Below, in pieces: positions 55,001-64,000 of a DNA stretch of 64,000 nt. Position 1 is the first letter of the stretch. Every line of letters begins with the position of its first letter. Made by a program: the position numbers and the translations under genes. Source of the stretch: Litoditis marina (Eukaryota > Nematoda > Chromadorea > Rhabditida > Rhabditidae). The notes under the pieces are model-generated. The model saw nothing but the letters and a program-made list of their open reading frames with translations, was not told where the DNA came from and made no database searches. Where the stretch lies: contig OZ038435.1 in assembly GCA_964036275.1 (NCBI GenBank), positions 17,354,632-17,418,631 of the forward strand, in the 5' to 3' direction.

Positions 55001-57102
55001 CACCAGAAATAAAGACTATGAGTTTTACAGCCTCATTTTTCATGTATAAACATGTAACCCACCTGAAAGTTACAAGTATACGTATCTGATTAACATATAT
55101 GTTATCCAGAATTATCGATCTCAAAATAATCGCAGGCGACCCGCCGGCGACACTCTGCCGACCACTCCATGTCGCCGGCGAGTCGTCGCCAAACTCTAGA
55201 GTATACTGTAGTACTAGTTTGGTCCTGTTGTTTTCAGGTCAAAATTCGAAACAATTATGGGTGTATCGCGTTCACACTACCATTTGGCCATGGATAAATT
55301 CTCGATTCTTACCTGTGGGTACACATTTGGGTCGTACAAGACATGGAAATTGGAAGCATTTAGGCTTTGTTTCAATGCACTTGTAGCCTTCTTTACACGT
55401 TTTCCGAGCACATGTACTTTTTCTTCTTGCTGAAAAGTTGTTTGAAAAAAGTGGAAAAAAGTGTCAACTTCGGGGAAATTCCAGACAAAATAACAAAGCT
55501 GAACGCATTTCTGGGTGAAAAAATTTGGGAAAAGTTTGCAATTTGTTCGACAGAATACATTTCTTCGAGATTTTCAGGAATGTAGGAGAGTGGGGTTGTT
55601 AAGCGAGTTCAAAATTTCGAGTTTTTGATTTCTTGGAATTCTCGAGTTTCGAGTTCGATTCGACTTGTTTCGACGATTCGACAAGTTCGATTTCGAAAAT
55701 TTTCGAGTTTGCCTGAAACGAATAGTGCTGTCCACTAGGGTTTCAACATCTTGGAACCAATCCAATAAACTTTGATCGGCATGTTCAGCCCAGTTTGCGA
55801 GCTTCAGTTGGATCATGACGAGGTCAATGTATACAGACAGCGATTCAGAGCCACCCGCTCTTTCTTGGGCCAACCCTGAGTATAGTTCGTTCCACCCCCT
55901 TATAACCCTCTACCGTAATATGCTCAAACTTCCAGGTCAAAGTTTGGTACGTGGGCGTTTTCGGATTTTCTCCAAATTTTCGAAGTGTTTTCAGCACCTT
56001 TACTACTACAAACTCTGAAAGTTTGAAATTAAACTAATGTATTATTAATTGGAAGAAGCCTGCTGAATATTTTACGGATTACTGTAGAAGGACATGGATT
56101 GGTGAAACAGAGTATACGTATGCTAGAAGATCTCCTCAAACACACGCTATTTCTCTGCTCTTACATCCTGAGACACGAATGAGTGTGGCAAAGCTAGAGA
56201 CGCAGGATGGGAGGAAGGTGCCGGGATCTTCCAGCATACGTTCTCTGGTAAGTGCCAAATATATCAATTTCTGTCGCTCGCCGGAATCGAACCAGCGAGC
56301 AGAAGATTCGTAGCAAGGCGCAAACCACTGCGCTTTGAAAGCAATATGACCCGCAAGCTTCGGAATAGAAGACTTGTGAGCGTACACAGCGGAAAGGGAG
56401 ATATACAGTACCCTCCGCCTTTTCGTTGACAACGACTATACACTGGTTTGTTAGTTTTTTAACTGATCTGACCCGTTCTGTTTTAGAATAAATCCTCTGC
56501 GAAGTTCCGCATGGAACTTTGAAGAACAGGGGTAACTTTCACTTAACTTTAACTCAACACAGTATGGTTTAGAGTTCACCGAACCGTTGTCGAAAGCGTA
56601 CGGTCAATTTGGTAAAGAGCGGGGTTTGGCATGCGGCCAGCTTATCTGCGTATCTTTGATCCACACGCTCTCTCGTACGCTCATTCATCAACGACCGCTC
56701 GCTTCGCTCTGCTCAATCGATTCATCCTCTTGCTGTCTTTGTGAATGAAATAGAAATTGTATCCTACCATAACTCTGCGAAGCCAAGCCACAGAACAAAA
56801 GTAGAACCTGCAAGAAAACAATGAGAAACTCTTGAAGTTCGATGCTCTCTTTTTCGCCTTTCAACAAGAAATTGTAGGTCATGTTGCTCTGCGTTAACGA
56901 GTCTTGTTTCGAACGAGTAGTTGTTTCGAATTTTCAAAGCATAGAAAGTTGACAGCTTCGACGTTTTGATTTCAGTTCTGTTCAGTACAAATAGCATCGC
57001 GATTCGACCAACCAAACTTCAATTGACACACATTATGTTGATGTTTTGTCACATATAACATTGAATAATCATGTAATTTCTTACCAGCACAGCTTTGATC
57101 AT
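52045..57102 (-). CDS. Secreted protein with five six-cysteine modules, 7 exons, 229 aa
   Basis: Exons in transcript order: 57102-57085, 56807-56768, 55429-55313, 54761-54636, 53942-53817, 53011-52901, 52196-52045 (stop TAG). Phases join exactly. Exons 1-2 encode the signal peptide MIKAVLVLLLFCGLASQSY. Exons 3-7 each encode one module with spacing C-x4-C-x5-C-x6-C-x4-C-x5to8-C, for example CATRKCEKGYKCTELISLC and CAEIKCGRHKTCVQPAYEC. All introns between modules are phase 1, so modules can be gained or lost without frame shifts. Modules 2 and 3 are closest (CNRPPCP shared); modules 4 and 5 form a second pair. The start of each module resembles short disulfide domains such as the follistatin N-terminal region, but the family is not identified. 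An acceptor (cttcttttcag) lies 32 nt before the ATG. The exon 4 acceptor is a non-standard ttaag. Confidence 0.8.
52219..52317. repeat. Palindromic element, family A, deleted copy
   Basis: Begins ttaaagtagaacgattatgt and ends cacattatgatccttcttta, but lacks the second inner arm after gcaattgaaaaatgtatta. Confidence 0.75.
52553..52590 (-). pseudogene. Decayed copy of the end of Cys-module exon 53011-52901
   Basis: Plus strand gtaccttccgttatcaatac followed by attccgc matches acctaccgttatcaatacaa with gccgg at 52895-52920, including the donor. It lies downstream of the true exon in the transcript. Confidence 0.65.
53060..53690. repeat. Tandem duplication, unit about 380 bp
   Basis: Copy one (aaaaacattccttcaaagtt..gccaaggtcccattgg..gcgctaatcgttct) and copy two (aaaaacatttcttcaaagtt..gccaagggtccag..gcgctaaccgttct) run in the same direction. 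Each contains an inverted pair gagagagtgtgcaggtcaga / tgacctgcacgctctctc around gacgcagact. In an intron of the Cys-module gene. Confidence 0.8.
54496..54590 (+). repeat. Fragment of TATAGT/tRNA-like element
   Basis: tcgtagcgcagtgggga followed by gctcgcaggttccggcgaga and ataaatttggcacgcccta: the tRNA-like half of the family without its left half. Confidence 0.7.
54832..55203. repeat. GGCGGCGAGTC-ended TIR element, family H, copy 2
   Basis: Begins ctctagaattttgcggcgac and ends cgagtcgtcgccaaactcta(gag). Same interior as the copy at 48631-48988. Confidence 0.85.
55881..56115. repeat. CTACAGTAAT element, family G, copy 3
   Basis: Starts tatagttcgttccaccccct, ends ggtgaaacagagtata; shares aacttccaggtcaaagtttg with the copies at 27152 and 37641. 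Confidence 0.8.
56247..56440 (-). repeat. TATAGT-ended TIR element with tRNA-like interior, copy 6
   Basis: Minus-strand orientation: ends with gttgacaacgactata on the plus strand. The interior on the plus strand has ggaatcgaaccagcga (B-box complement) and accactgcgcttt (A-box complement). Confidence 0.75.
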
Positions 57103-57411
57103 TATCAGTTGAGAAACGGTTGAAACAAGTTACTGAAAAGAAGGAGGCAATTTATTAGTTATACTTGAATATATTTCTCAATTTGAGAACAGTTAACTAA
57201 AACAGGATATAATTTACTTTCTTGAGAGGACTCGTAAGACAAGTGTTTGAAATTAAAACTATGAAACTGTGAAAACTGTGTGAGTCTCAGTAGGCCTAAA
57301 AACACTAGAGGCAAACGCGCCTAAGAAGGAAAATTTATCAAAACTAAGAAATTATACAATGAAGACAATATATGATTTATATACATTTAACGTTTCGAGA
57401 TTACAAAATTT
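57103..57411 (-). promoter_or_regulatory. Intercistronic gap with acceptor site
   Basis: This 309-bp gap separates the stop of the upstream minus-strand gene (57412) from the ATG of the Cys-module gene (57102). In the transcript direction it ends ccttcttttcag|taacttgttt, an acceptor 32 nt before the ATG with no exon of this gene upstream. This layout fits trans-splicing in a two-gene operon, or a 5' UTR intron. Confidence 0.4.
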
Positions 57412-60400
57412 CTAAGGAAACAGTTTTTCAACTGGATAATTTGGTTCCACCGCGAAACACCACGGACACGCTTGTTGGGAGGGAGTACGGTACTCGTCAC
57501 CTGAATGAAGACAAAGTATGTTAAATGAGACCGAAGAGCAACATGGTAACTTGTAGAGCTGCTGTATCTACTTTTGATTGAACGCGTTGTGTGTCGCGCG
57601 ACATTGTCATGTGAATGTCACGTGGACTGATCAAATTCATTGTTCTGGTCTCCTTTAAAAGAGGACGATTATGTGGTCCAACTCTAACGCTTCAGTCCTT
57701 CAAACAGCAATACATTTTTCAATTGCAGTTCAAAGGACCGTTGACACGGGATTGGTCCACATAATCAACCTACTTTAAAGTTATGAACTACTAGAATGAG
57801 GTAGTAGGTTGGAATTTCGAAAACTTGTTATAATGAAACTTTTAAAAATCTTTTCCTACATTGCATTTAAAAAGTTGTTGGTTAATTTGATGTGTTGGGG
57901 GTGGAACATAGCTGATTTGAAGTTTTATCTCGAAATGCGCCATAATTCACGACATTCACTGAGATGCATTCAGAGCAATCAACAACAAGACATTTAGAAA
58001 CATTTTTGAGCTTTGTAAATGAACCCAAATAGATAGGGGTTGGTCAGGCACCGTAGCAAAGTCATACAAAAGGTGAGCTCAACCTCATCGAGCACTTGGT
58101 CACATTCAGGCCACTTAGGTTTCACTATTACAAGTAGTCTAACCTTTGCCGATCATTGCAAGCGAATAGTAGCTGCTGCAAAGAGAAGAACATTTAATAT
58201 GTTCAAGTGTTTGAAATTGAAAAATAACTTAACATGGATTAAGGTTTACAAAACATATATCCGTCCGCTTGTTAAAAGTGGTTGTACTGTCTTCAACTCC
58301 GAAAGAATGTATGTTAGAGCGATTGAATCGGTGCAGAATGACTTTACTAGAAAGTTGTTCATGCGACAAGGAGGTTATAGCTACTGCAAAATACCGTCCG
58401 CTGAGTTTAGAAACCGAAAGTTAGGTCTTCATTCACTTGAAAAACGACGCAAAGTTTTTGATTTGATCATGGTACACAAAATTGTTAACGAACAATCAGG
58501 CCTCACTGCATCAAACTTCTACAACTTCGATAATTCGCGCACAAGGGGTGCGAGTTTGAAATTACGTTTCAGTGCGCCGAAATTCAAAACTAGAGCACAG
58601 TTTTTCACTATAAGAGCTGGCTCGAAATACTTGAAGATAACCAAGAATAAAACAATGCCGCTATGTGTCAAAAGCATGAAAAGGTACTTGCTGGAAACCG
58701 TTAACTAGGTTTAGAATTGAACGTATCTGTTAGTTCCCATTATTCGTAGTCTAATGCATTGTGTTACACCTTGTTCAGTTTCTGATTGTACTTTTGTGAC
58801 AACTTTTATATATACATCGTGTTACTGTACTCGTTACTGCATTGTGTTCATATTTCATTCTGTGACTGTATTATCCAATGTTGTATCCCAACTTCTGGTT
58901 TCTTCTTACTTTTTCATTCCTATTTTTCATATTTTTCACGCTTTCATTTGCGTAATAAATCATCATCATCATAGCTGCCAGCTTCCTATGTATAAGCCTA
59001 GTGGAGCTGACCCGAAACTGAGCGAGGTGGTGACCAGAAAGTTCAGCTCAAAGGTAACCTTTTTATGAGACTTTGCTACGGTGCCAGATTTGAGTTGTAG
59101 TTTCATCTACTTACACAGCAGAAACTGTGAACTACAACTGAAATGCGCAGGTTTCAAAGTACAAATACAACCGAACAACATGCACAAAGTGTAATCAATT
59201 ATACATAACAAATTATTTGTCTTAGAAAGTTTTTATATTCCTCACTAAATATATCATTTCCCATTTCAACTATACAGCTTATACCTAACATAATTGTAAT
59301 TCACACTTACTATATTTGACTCATTATATTTTATATATCCTTATTTTTTCTTCCTTTTTTAATGCACAAAGTGTGAAAGAAAGGAGACGGTATGGTACTG
59401 ATAAAACAATGATTTCGTGGCATTTCCGAACCCCTTTTGTATGGTCGTACGGAATACAAATGAATGTGCACATTTTTTTCTATTTTCTCCATTAAAACTT
59501 CTGATTAATTCCATGCATTTGCCAAAAATACGTGGAATCTCGACTATTGAGCGGAACGGAAATAAAGTTTGTATAGGAATTTTCATCTCACGGTGTTCCA
59601 ACGGATGTTCTTAGGAGAATTGATGAACAAGATCAAGTTTTTTTGTTCAATTCCGCAAAGCATGTAGCGGTGTTCAAAAATTCAAGTAATATTTCAGAGT
59701 GAACCTTTGGCCAAGCTCTGAATGAGAGTAATTACTTACCGGGTCTGACAAATTGGTTACTGTACCAGTCTCCTCGGGTACTATGGTAACCGCGGTAGAT
59801 GGACGGAACTGGGTTGGAGGCAGGACGCAGACCTGAAACATTTGAGTGAAGTTAAAAGCGAAACTGTAAAATAACGCTTGTTGTACATGAAAAATTCTCA
59901 ATAACCTTCTCTGAACTCAGATGGGCTCATTTTCACGTTACTATAGTCTGTTTCACGCAACAATAGCCCTCTGCAGTAAGCTCGCGAATCTTTCGAGCAA
60001 ATTTTTGATATCTTCTAGGTATTGAAAATAGTGTAAACTTTGTGATTTTGTTCTCCACATTGGTTAACACAAGCCTAGAAAACAGTGAATCTAAAAGTTC
60101 GTCTGTCTAATAGATAAACAGCCTTGAATATTCGAAAGATTACTGTAGAAAGTCATCGATTGATGAAACGGAGTATATATAGTTTACCAGCAGAATAACA
60201 TTATAGATATGTAATTTCAGATTGGGCCCTGGGTCACGTAATTACGCTGGCGTTTTCATTCATCGACGTGAAACAATGTATGTCATGTACATCGATTTAG
60301 TTGCCATATTAAGCCTATGTAAATCGATAATCTTGTTTTCATAGTAAAAACGTAAGAGTAATCCTGGACGTGAAAATGAAATAAAACTCTAGCACAAAAT

Positions 60401-63250
60401 GTTCGTTTAGGGTGTGATCAATCAGCGTTGTAGTGTGATTTCGAATAACGCTGGATTCACGAATTTCGACCAAAAAGTAACGGGGTCAAACTTCGAACGC
60501 GAGATGGGGTAGGATACACCGTAGGTTCTGGAGAAAGCAAACCATTGAAGAATCCGTCCCTCTCTAATTTTGACAAATGAGTTAACAATCTGACCTTTTG
60601 GCGAATGAGAAACCATTATCAAAAATATATACTTTTGTAAAAAAAATATATACTTTTCTCTATCTTGCTTCGTTTTCTCAAAAAAGCGACGCACGTAATG
60701 ACACCGATAGGGGAGTTGCGTACAGGGTATGCTTAAAATAGCCTATAGAAGTACAAAAACATTTTTAAAACTTTCTATCATATACGACAACACAATTAGA
60801 GACTAAAAATGAAAATAAATCTGGACGTAAATGAACCAAGTCAAGTTGCGTCACAGTGAAAATGTCCATGTCCTCTTTTTTATTGCTTGGTGTTATGCAA
60901 ATTTTTCAAATTTTCAAACAGAAAGTTTTTTGATGGTCTATGGGAAGACATTGAGAAACTTTTTTGAGATTTTTAAATATTTCGTGTAACTCAGATTATA
61001 GCGGAACGGTTTCTTTAACTCACGTTCTCCTCTAGTCCTTCCCACCGTGTTGGGGCCAACGAGAGTGCGACTGGCGCGCGGACCCACGTTTATCCCAAAC
61101 TGGGTCCATTTCAACCTGAACAGATAATATTGATGTGTATTTGACGTTTTTCTCTAAAAAACCTTACCGTATAACTGCTTCCGCCTTGCAGTTTTTCTCT
61201 AGCTTACGCTTGATCTGTTTTAAATTTCTCGTTGAGAGCTAAAACTGACTAGCTTAAAAATGATGGGAACAGTCATGTCGAACAGCGAATCTCCATTCCT
61301 AATGTACTTTGACCTTTGACCTCTTACTTGATGACGTCATCAGCCGCAGAAGCCCTGTGTCCGACGTCAACTCCCGCCCCCTCAGGGTCCCACTCGACCA
61401 AACCACCACTGAAAGAACAAAACTACAAACTACATAAAGAGTTCAACATAGGCCAACTATAGTCGTCGCCAACGAAAATGCGAGAGGGTACTGTATATAT
61501 CACTTTCCGCTGTGTACGCACGCAAGTCTTCGATTCCAAAGCGTGACGGTTTTGTTCTCTAATAGCGCAGTGGTTAGCGCTCTGCTTCGAATATTTTGCT
61601 CGCAGGTTCTATTCCGGCGAGAGACAGAAATTTATGAATTTGGCACCCACTGTATATATTGTGTAAACATACAATATGTGAAGTACTGTTTGACCAATCT
61701 CAGCGTGCAGATCTAGGTAGTGTTTTTTCTTTGCGAAAATCTAGAAACTATGTGTGGTTTCCAAATCGCAACATGTTTTTGTTTTTGAATAACATGGCAT
61801 AGAGCCACTTTGCTCAAAAAGAAGACAAACAATAGAACAACTAAAAAGACGTCCATCTTGAGATGGATAAGACTATACTACCCACGTGTTGTGTTTCAAT
61901 GCGTTTAAGAATTAAAAATCTGCTCAAAGAATAATAAAAACAATGAAAAAGAAACCTAAAAGACCCAAAAACGCAAAAAGAGCTAGTGTATACTGTAGGG
62001 ACCTGCATATATGCACGGAATAGACTATAGTATACCCACATACTGTAGCACTCCACGTATATCTTGAAACGACTATACCCACGTGTTGTGTCTCCATGCA
62101 TTGAACGCCTTGAACCTGTTGCCGAACTCGACTACTCCGTCTGAGGGAGAATGGTCTACCACGGCACCCACACTGTGGCCTATCTGGAAACACTGGTTTA
62201 GGTTTGTTTGCCAAATCATTGTAGTTTGATCTTGGCCGAAAACTAACAGGGTGAGGGATCAAACTACACACACTGAAGGAGACATCCGGAACTGTGCTAG
62301 GGAGATCACGTCAAGTTCGTGTAAATGAACGAGAAAAGGCAGATACGTGAATTTCTGAGAATTTGTCTTCTATATCTATTCTTTTGGCGTAACTTTTGAT
62401 GTATACGAGGTTGTAGGCTTTTTACAACATAAAACGCTAAATGCGCAGCATAATGCCAAAATTATATACCTCCGTTTGATCTCTTATCAAAGGCAGGTTG
62501 TGCGCTCGCAGAAGCCTGAAATGTAAAATATTCTCGAGAGCAATTCCATTTTCTGGTGTGTTTAGATGACATCTACAGAAAAATAAATATTCATAGGAAT
62601 GATGTGGTAGATCACGGTGATTTACAGTCTGCGATATAGTCGTCGCCAACGGAAAGGTGGGAGGGTACTGTATATCTCACTTTCCCCTGTGTACAAATGT
62701 CCTCGATTCAGCAGATTGCCGATTATGCATTCTAATAGCGCTGTGGTTAACGCCCTACTACGAAACTTTTGCTCGCAAGTTCGATTCCGGCGAGAGACAG
62801 AAACTTATAAATTTGGCATCCACTATACAAAGCTCTCCTGACACGATAGTTTCGAGGTTACCAGCCGAATACAGCAATATTCCACCCAGTGACAGTACTA
62901 AGTACATCACCCCACCGCGACCCAAAATTACAGTATCCGGCATCTACCGTACGAGATACGGTACGATACCCACCGTAGCTGGACTTCATTATTGTACTAC
63001 CCTTAGAAACTTATCACTGACTAACTACAAACTATAATAATCTCCTATGCTTACTTGTATATGGTAATGATTTGACCTAGGATTAAAGTATATGATACAG
63101 TATCTCTACCGTATATCGACTCCATTCTTGTATCCATAGGCGGCGCCTCTCCTCTCCGAAAGACCGATTCGTTCCCTTTTCAGGGCTTCAATTCGGGGTC
63201 CCAGACAGATATTCTCCTTTATTCCCGGAGTCAAGCAGGTGATCGCAGAC
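57412..63250 (-). CDS. Unrecognised gene, seven exons, 5' end not found
   Basis: Exons in transcript order: 63250-63110, 62515-62470, 62183-62116, 61408-61328, 61115-61024, 59832-59740, 57500-57412 (stop TAG). Phases join at all six junctions. Recognisable stretches in order: CLTPGIKENICLGPRIEALK, LLRAHNLPLIRDQTE, IGHSVGAVVDHSPSDGVVEF, GGLVEWDPEGAGVDVGHRAS, LKWTQFGINVGPRASRTLVG, SIYRGYHSTRGDWYSNQFVR and PSQQACPWCFAVEPNYPVEK. About 183 residues are visible, Gly/Arg/Ser-rich, with few hydrophobic runs. I recognise no domain. The first listed exon has a weak acceptor (atttaaag) and no partner beyond it, so its start is uncertain. The long sixth intron contains the nested LINE at 58.1-59.0 kb and two TIR elements. 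Confidence 0.65.
57521..57659. repeat. TTTAAAGGAGACC-ended TIR element, family E, copy 2
   Basis: Begins ttaaatgagaccgaagagca and ends tctggtctcctttaaa; its last TTTAAA overlaps the first bases of the next element (family A copy at 57655-57779). Confidence 0.8.
57655..57779. repeat. Palindromic element, family A, copy 7
   Basis: Starts ttaaaagaggacgattatgt and ends cacataatcaacctacttta(aag). Directly abuts the family E element. Confidence 0.85.
58047..59085. mobile_element. TIR element interrupted by a LINE
   Basis: The left end ggcaccgtagcaaagtcata and the inverse of the right end (ttatgagactttgctacggtgcc, 59063-59085) match over about 20 bp. Inner sequences gagctcaacct..cactt ggtcac and the inverse of ggtgaccagaaagttcagct are also related. 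A truncated LINE occupies about 58112-58974. Confidence 0.65.
58112..58974 (+). mobile_element. 5'-truncated CR1-like LINE: C-terminal ORF2 and 3' UTR
   Basis: An open frame to 58708 encodes the region C-terminal to a non-LTR reverse transcriptase: LGFTITSSLTFADHCKRIVA, FNMFKCLKLKNNLTWIKVYK, TYIRPLVKSGCTVFN and AIESVQNDFTRKLF. This is the family's LG..I...L.F..H....V.KA / YVRP.LEY...VW / IE.VQ..FT.R pattern. The catalytic fingers and palm are missing, so it cannot move itself. The 3' end is aataaatcatcatcatcata, a microsatellite tail typical of such elements. The first ~70 bases of the frame belong to the flanking TIR element. Confidence 0.8.
59942..60177. repeat. CTACAGTAAT element, family G, diverged copy 4
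   Basis: Starts tatagtctgtttcacgcaac and ctctgcagtaagctcgcgaa; ends agattactgtagaaagtcat and gatgaaacggagtata. Confidence 0.65.
61458..61656 (+). repeat. TATAGT-ended TIR element with tRNA-like interior, copy 7
   Basis: Starts tatagtcgtcgccaacgaaa, ends atttggcacccactgtata. A-box-like tagcgcagtggttagcgc, B-box-like ggttctattcc. Confidence 0.8.
62635..62827 (+). repeat. TATAGT-ended TIR element with tRNA-like interior, copy 8
   Basis: Starts tatagtcgtcgccaacggaa, ends atttggcatccactata. A-box-like tagcgctgtggttaacgc, B-box-like agttcgattcc. Confidence 0.8.
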
Positions 63251-64000
63251 CTTTAAATACTACATTTATACAAATATTGTAGTTGAATGTTTCGTTCTCG
63301 AAGTTCGTCTAAAACGCCTTGGAATCTAGCTGCAGCAGCATCAAACTCGAACAAAGTGGTTACGTTTGATTCACTTGTAACCACACAAAAAATGGTTACA
63401 AGTGAATCAAACGAATCAAACCAGTGACCTCCAATATTATACAATAGTATAATACACTTATCATCCTAGTGTCTAGTGAAGACAAACTGTACACCTTCCT
63501 TCTCACTCTCTTTTTTGACCAACGGTTTAAAGGTTAGTAAAAATGCGTTCATTTTATCAAACACCCGAGTTCTTTGTTCCATGGGACTTTTTTAATACAC
63601 TAACAACGTACTAGCTAAAACTAGGTTTTGTGTAACAAAAATAGAATTTTGAGAAGAACAATGTACGGTTTACTTTAACACAGTTCTCATATAAGAGCAA
63701 CCGGCCGGTAAGACTTCGATTCGTTATAGCACCTATAGTTGACGTTTCCTGCACTGTGCAGAATTCGCAAATATATCGGTGCATGGCGGACTCGAACCCG
63801 TGGGCTCTAGGCGGCAGCGCGCACACTTCCACTATACCAATTGGCACGTGACCCTTTCAGCGCAGAGAAGCGCCATAATACACGACAGTTGCTGTTATAT
63901 AACTATCATATAACGACTAAGCTACAGCACCAAGTTATGAATAAAGTTTACTGATTGAATTTCACTCAAAAACTTAATTTCTAGTGTTCTCAAAACTATA
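63251..64000. other. Right edge: no supported exon
   Basis: A minus-strand stretch at 63275-63365 reads like coding (FDAAAARFQGVLDELRERNI) but has no usable donor before a stop. A tRNA-like segment is at 63776-63848. The 5' exons of the minus-strand gene should lie here or beyond the window. Confidence 0.5.
63776..63848 (-). repeat. tRNA-like sequence
   Basis: On the minus strand: ttggtatagtggaagtgtgc (A-box-like) and cacgggttcgagtccgccat (T-arm/B-box-like), about 70 nt apart end to end, with partial acceptor pairing (gtgc/gcac). The stems are incomplete, so it is a tRNA pseudogene or a tRNA-derived repeat rather than a working tRNA. Confidence 0.5.

Noticed and set aside
58975..59056. Exon-like plus-strand segment (KPSGADPKLSEVV, donor gtaac)
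   Set aside because: Lies in the right arm of the TIR element at 58047-59085 and pairs with its left arm; no neighbouring exon fits.
63275..63365. Minus-strand coding-like stretch FDAAAARFQGVLDELRERNI
   Set aside because: Reaches a stop; the only donor would leave a 21-nt intron before the 63250 exon.

Overview
This window looks like nuclear DNA from an animal with spliced, repeat-rich, AT-rich genes. Nematode-like is my best guess, with low confidence. The support is: short exons with GT/GC-type animal junctions (here all GT..AG), acceptors mostly of the form TTTCAG/TTTCCAG, two genes with an acceptor 1-32 nt before the start codon (spliced leader or 5' UTR intron), and two neighbouring same-strand genes about 0.3 kb apart. 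There are no bacterial operons, ribosome binding sites or CRISPR arrays. Most long open frames are translations of microsatellites or repeats. I therefore built gene models by hand from splice sites and kept only chains in which the reading phase joins at every junction.

Layout. (1) 1-1172, minus: three exons of an unrecognised gene running off the left edge; probably extracellular. (2) 1.2-7.1 kb: no confident gene; C/G tracts, palindromic elements, one tRNA-like TIR element and a ~600 bp (CA)n tract. (3) 7127-10488, plus: a six-exon gene for a 159-aa secreted, coiled-coil-like protein. (4) 11759-36945, minus: a 31-exon gene, 25 kb, 1229 codons, for a complete 12-TM adenylyl cyclase of the ADCY9-like kind. 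In my manual alignment nearly every catalytic residue of both cyclase domains is replaced. (5) 39137-46766, plus: a 17-exon gene for a ~460-aa unrecognised protein in which every intron is phase 0. (6) 46.8-52.0 kb: repeats only. (7) 52045-57102, minus: a 7-exon gene for a 229-aa secreted protein with five six-cysteine modules, about one per exon. (8) 57412-63250, minus: seven exons of an unrecognised gene whose 5' end is not found; its stop lies 0.3 kb upstream of gene 7, so the two may be co-transcribed.

The intergenic and intronic DNA is dominated by short inverted-repeat elements: at least ten families, several present 2-8 times, some nested. One group has TATAGT ends and carries tRNA-like A and B boxes. 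There is a 5'-truncated CR1-like LINE nested inside a TIR element at 58.1-59.0 kb. About eleven introns carry a decayed copy of the adjacent exon end, including its splice junction. The strongest candidates for something undescribed are the intact but apparently dead cyclase, the splice-junction duplications, and the TIR elements with tRNA-like interiors, one of which supplies a 5' splice site.
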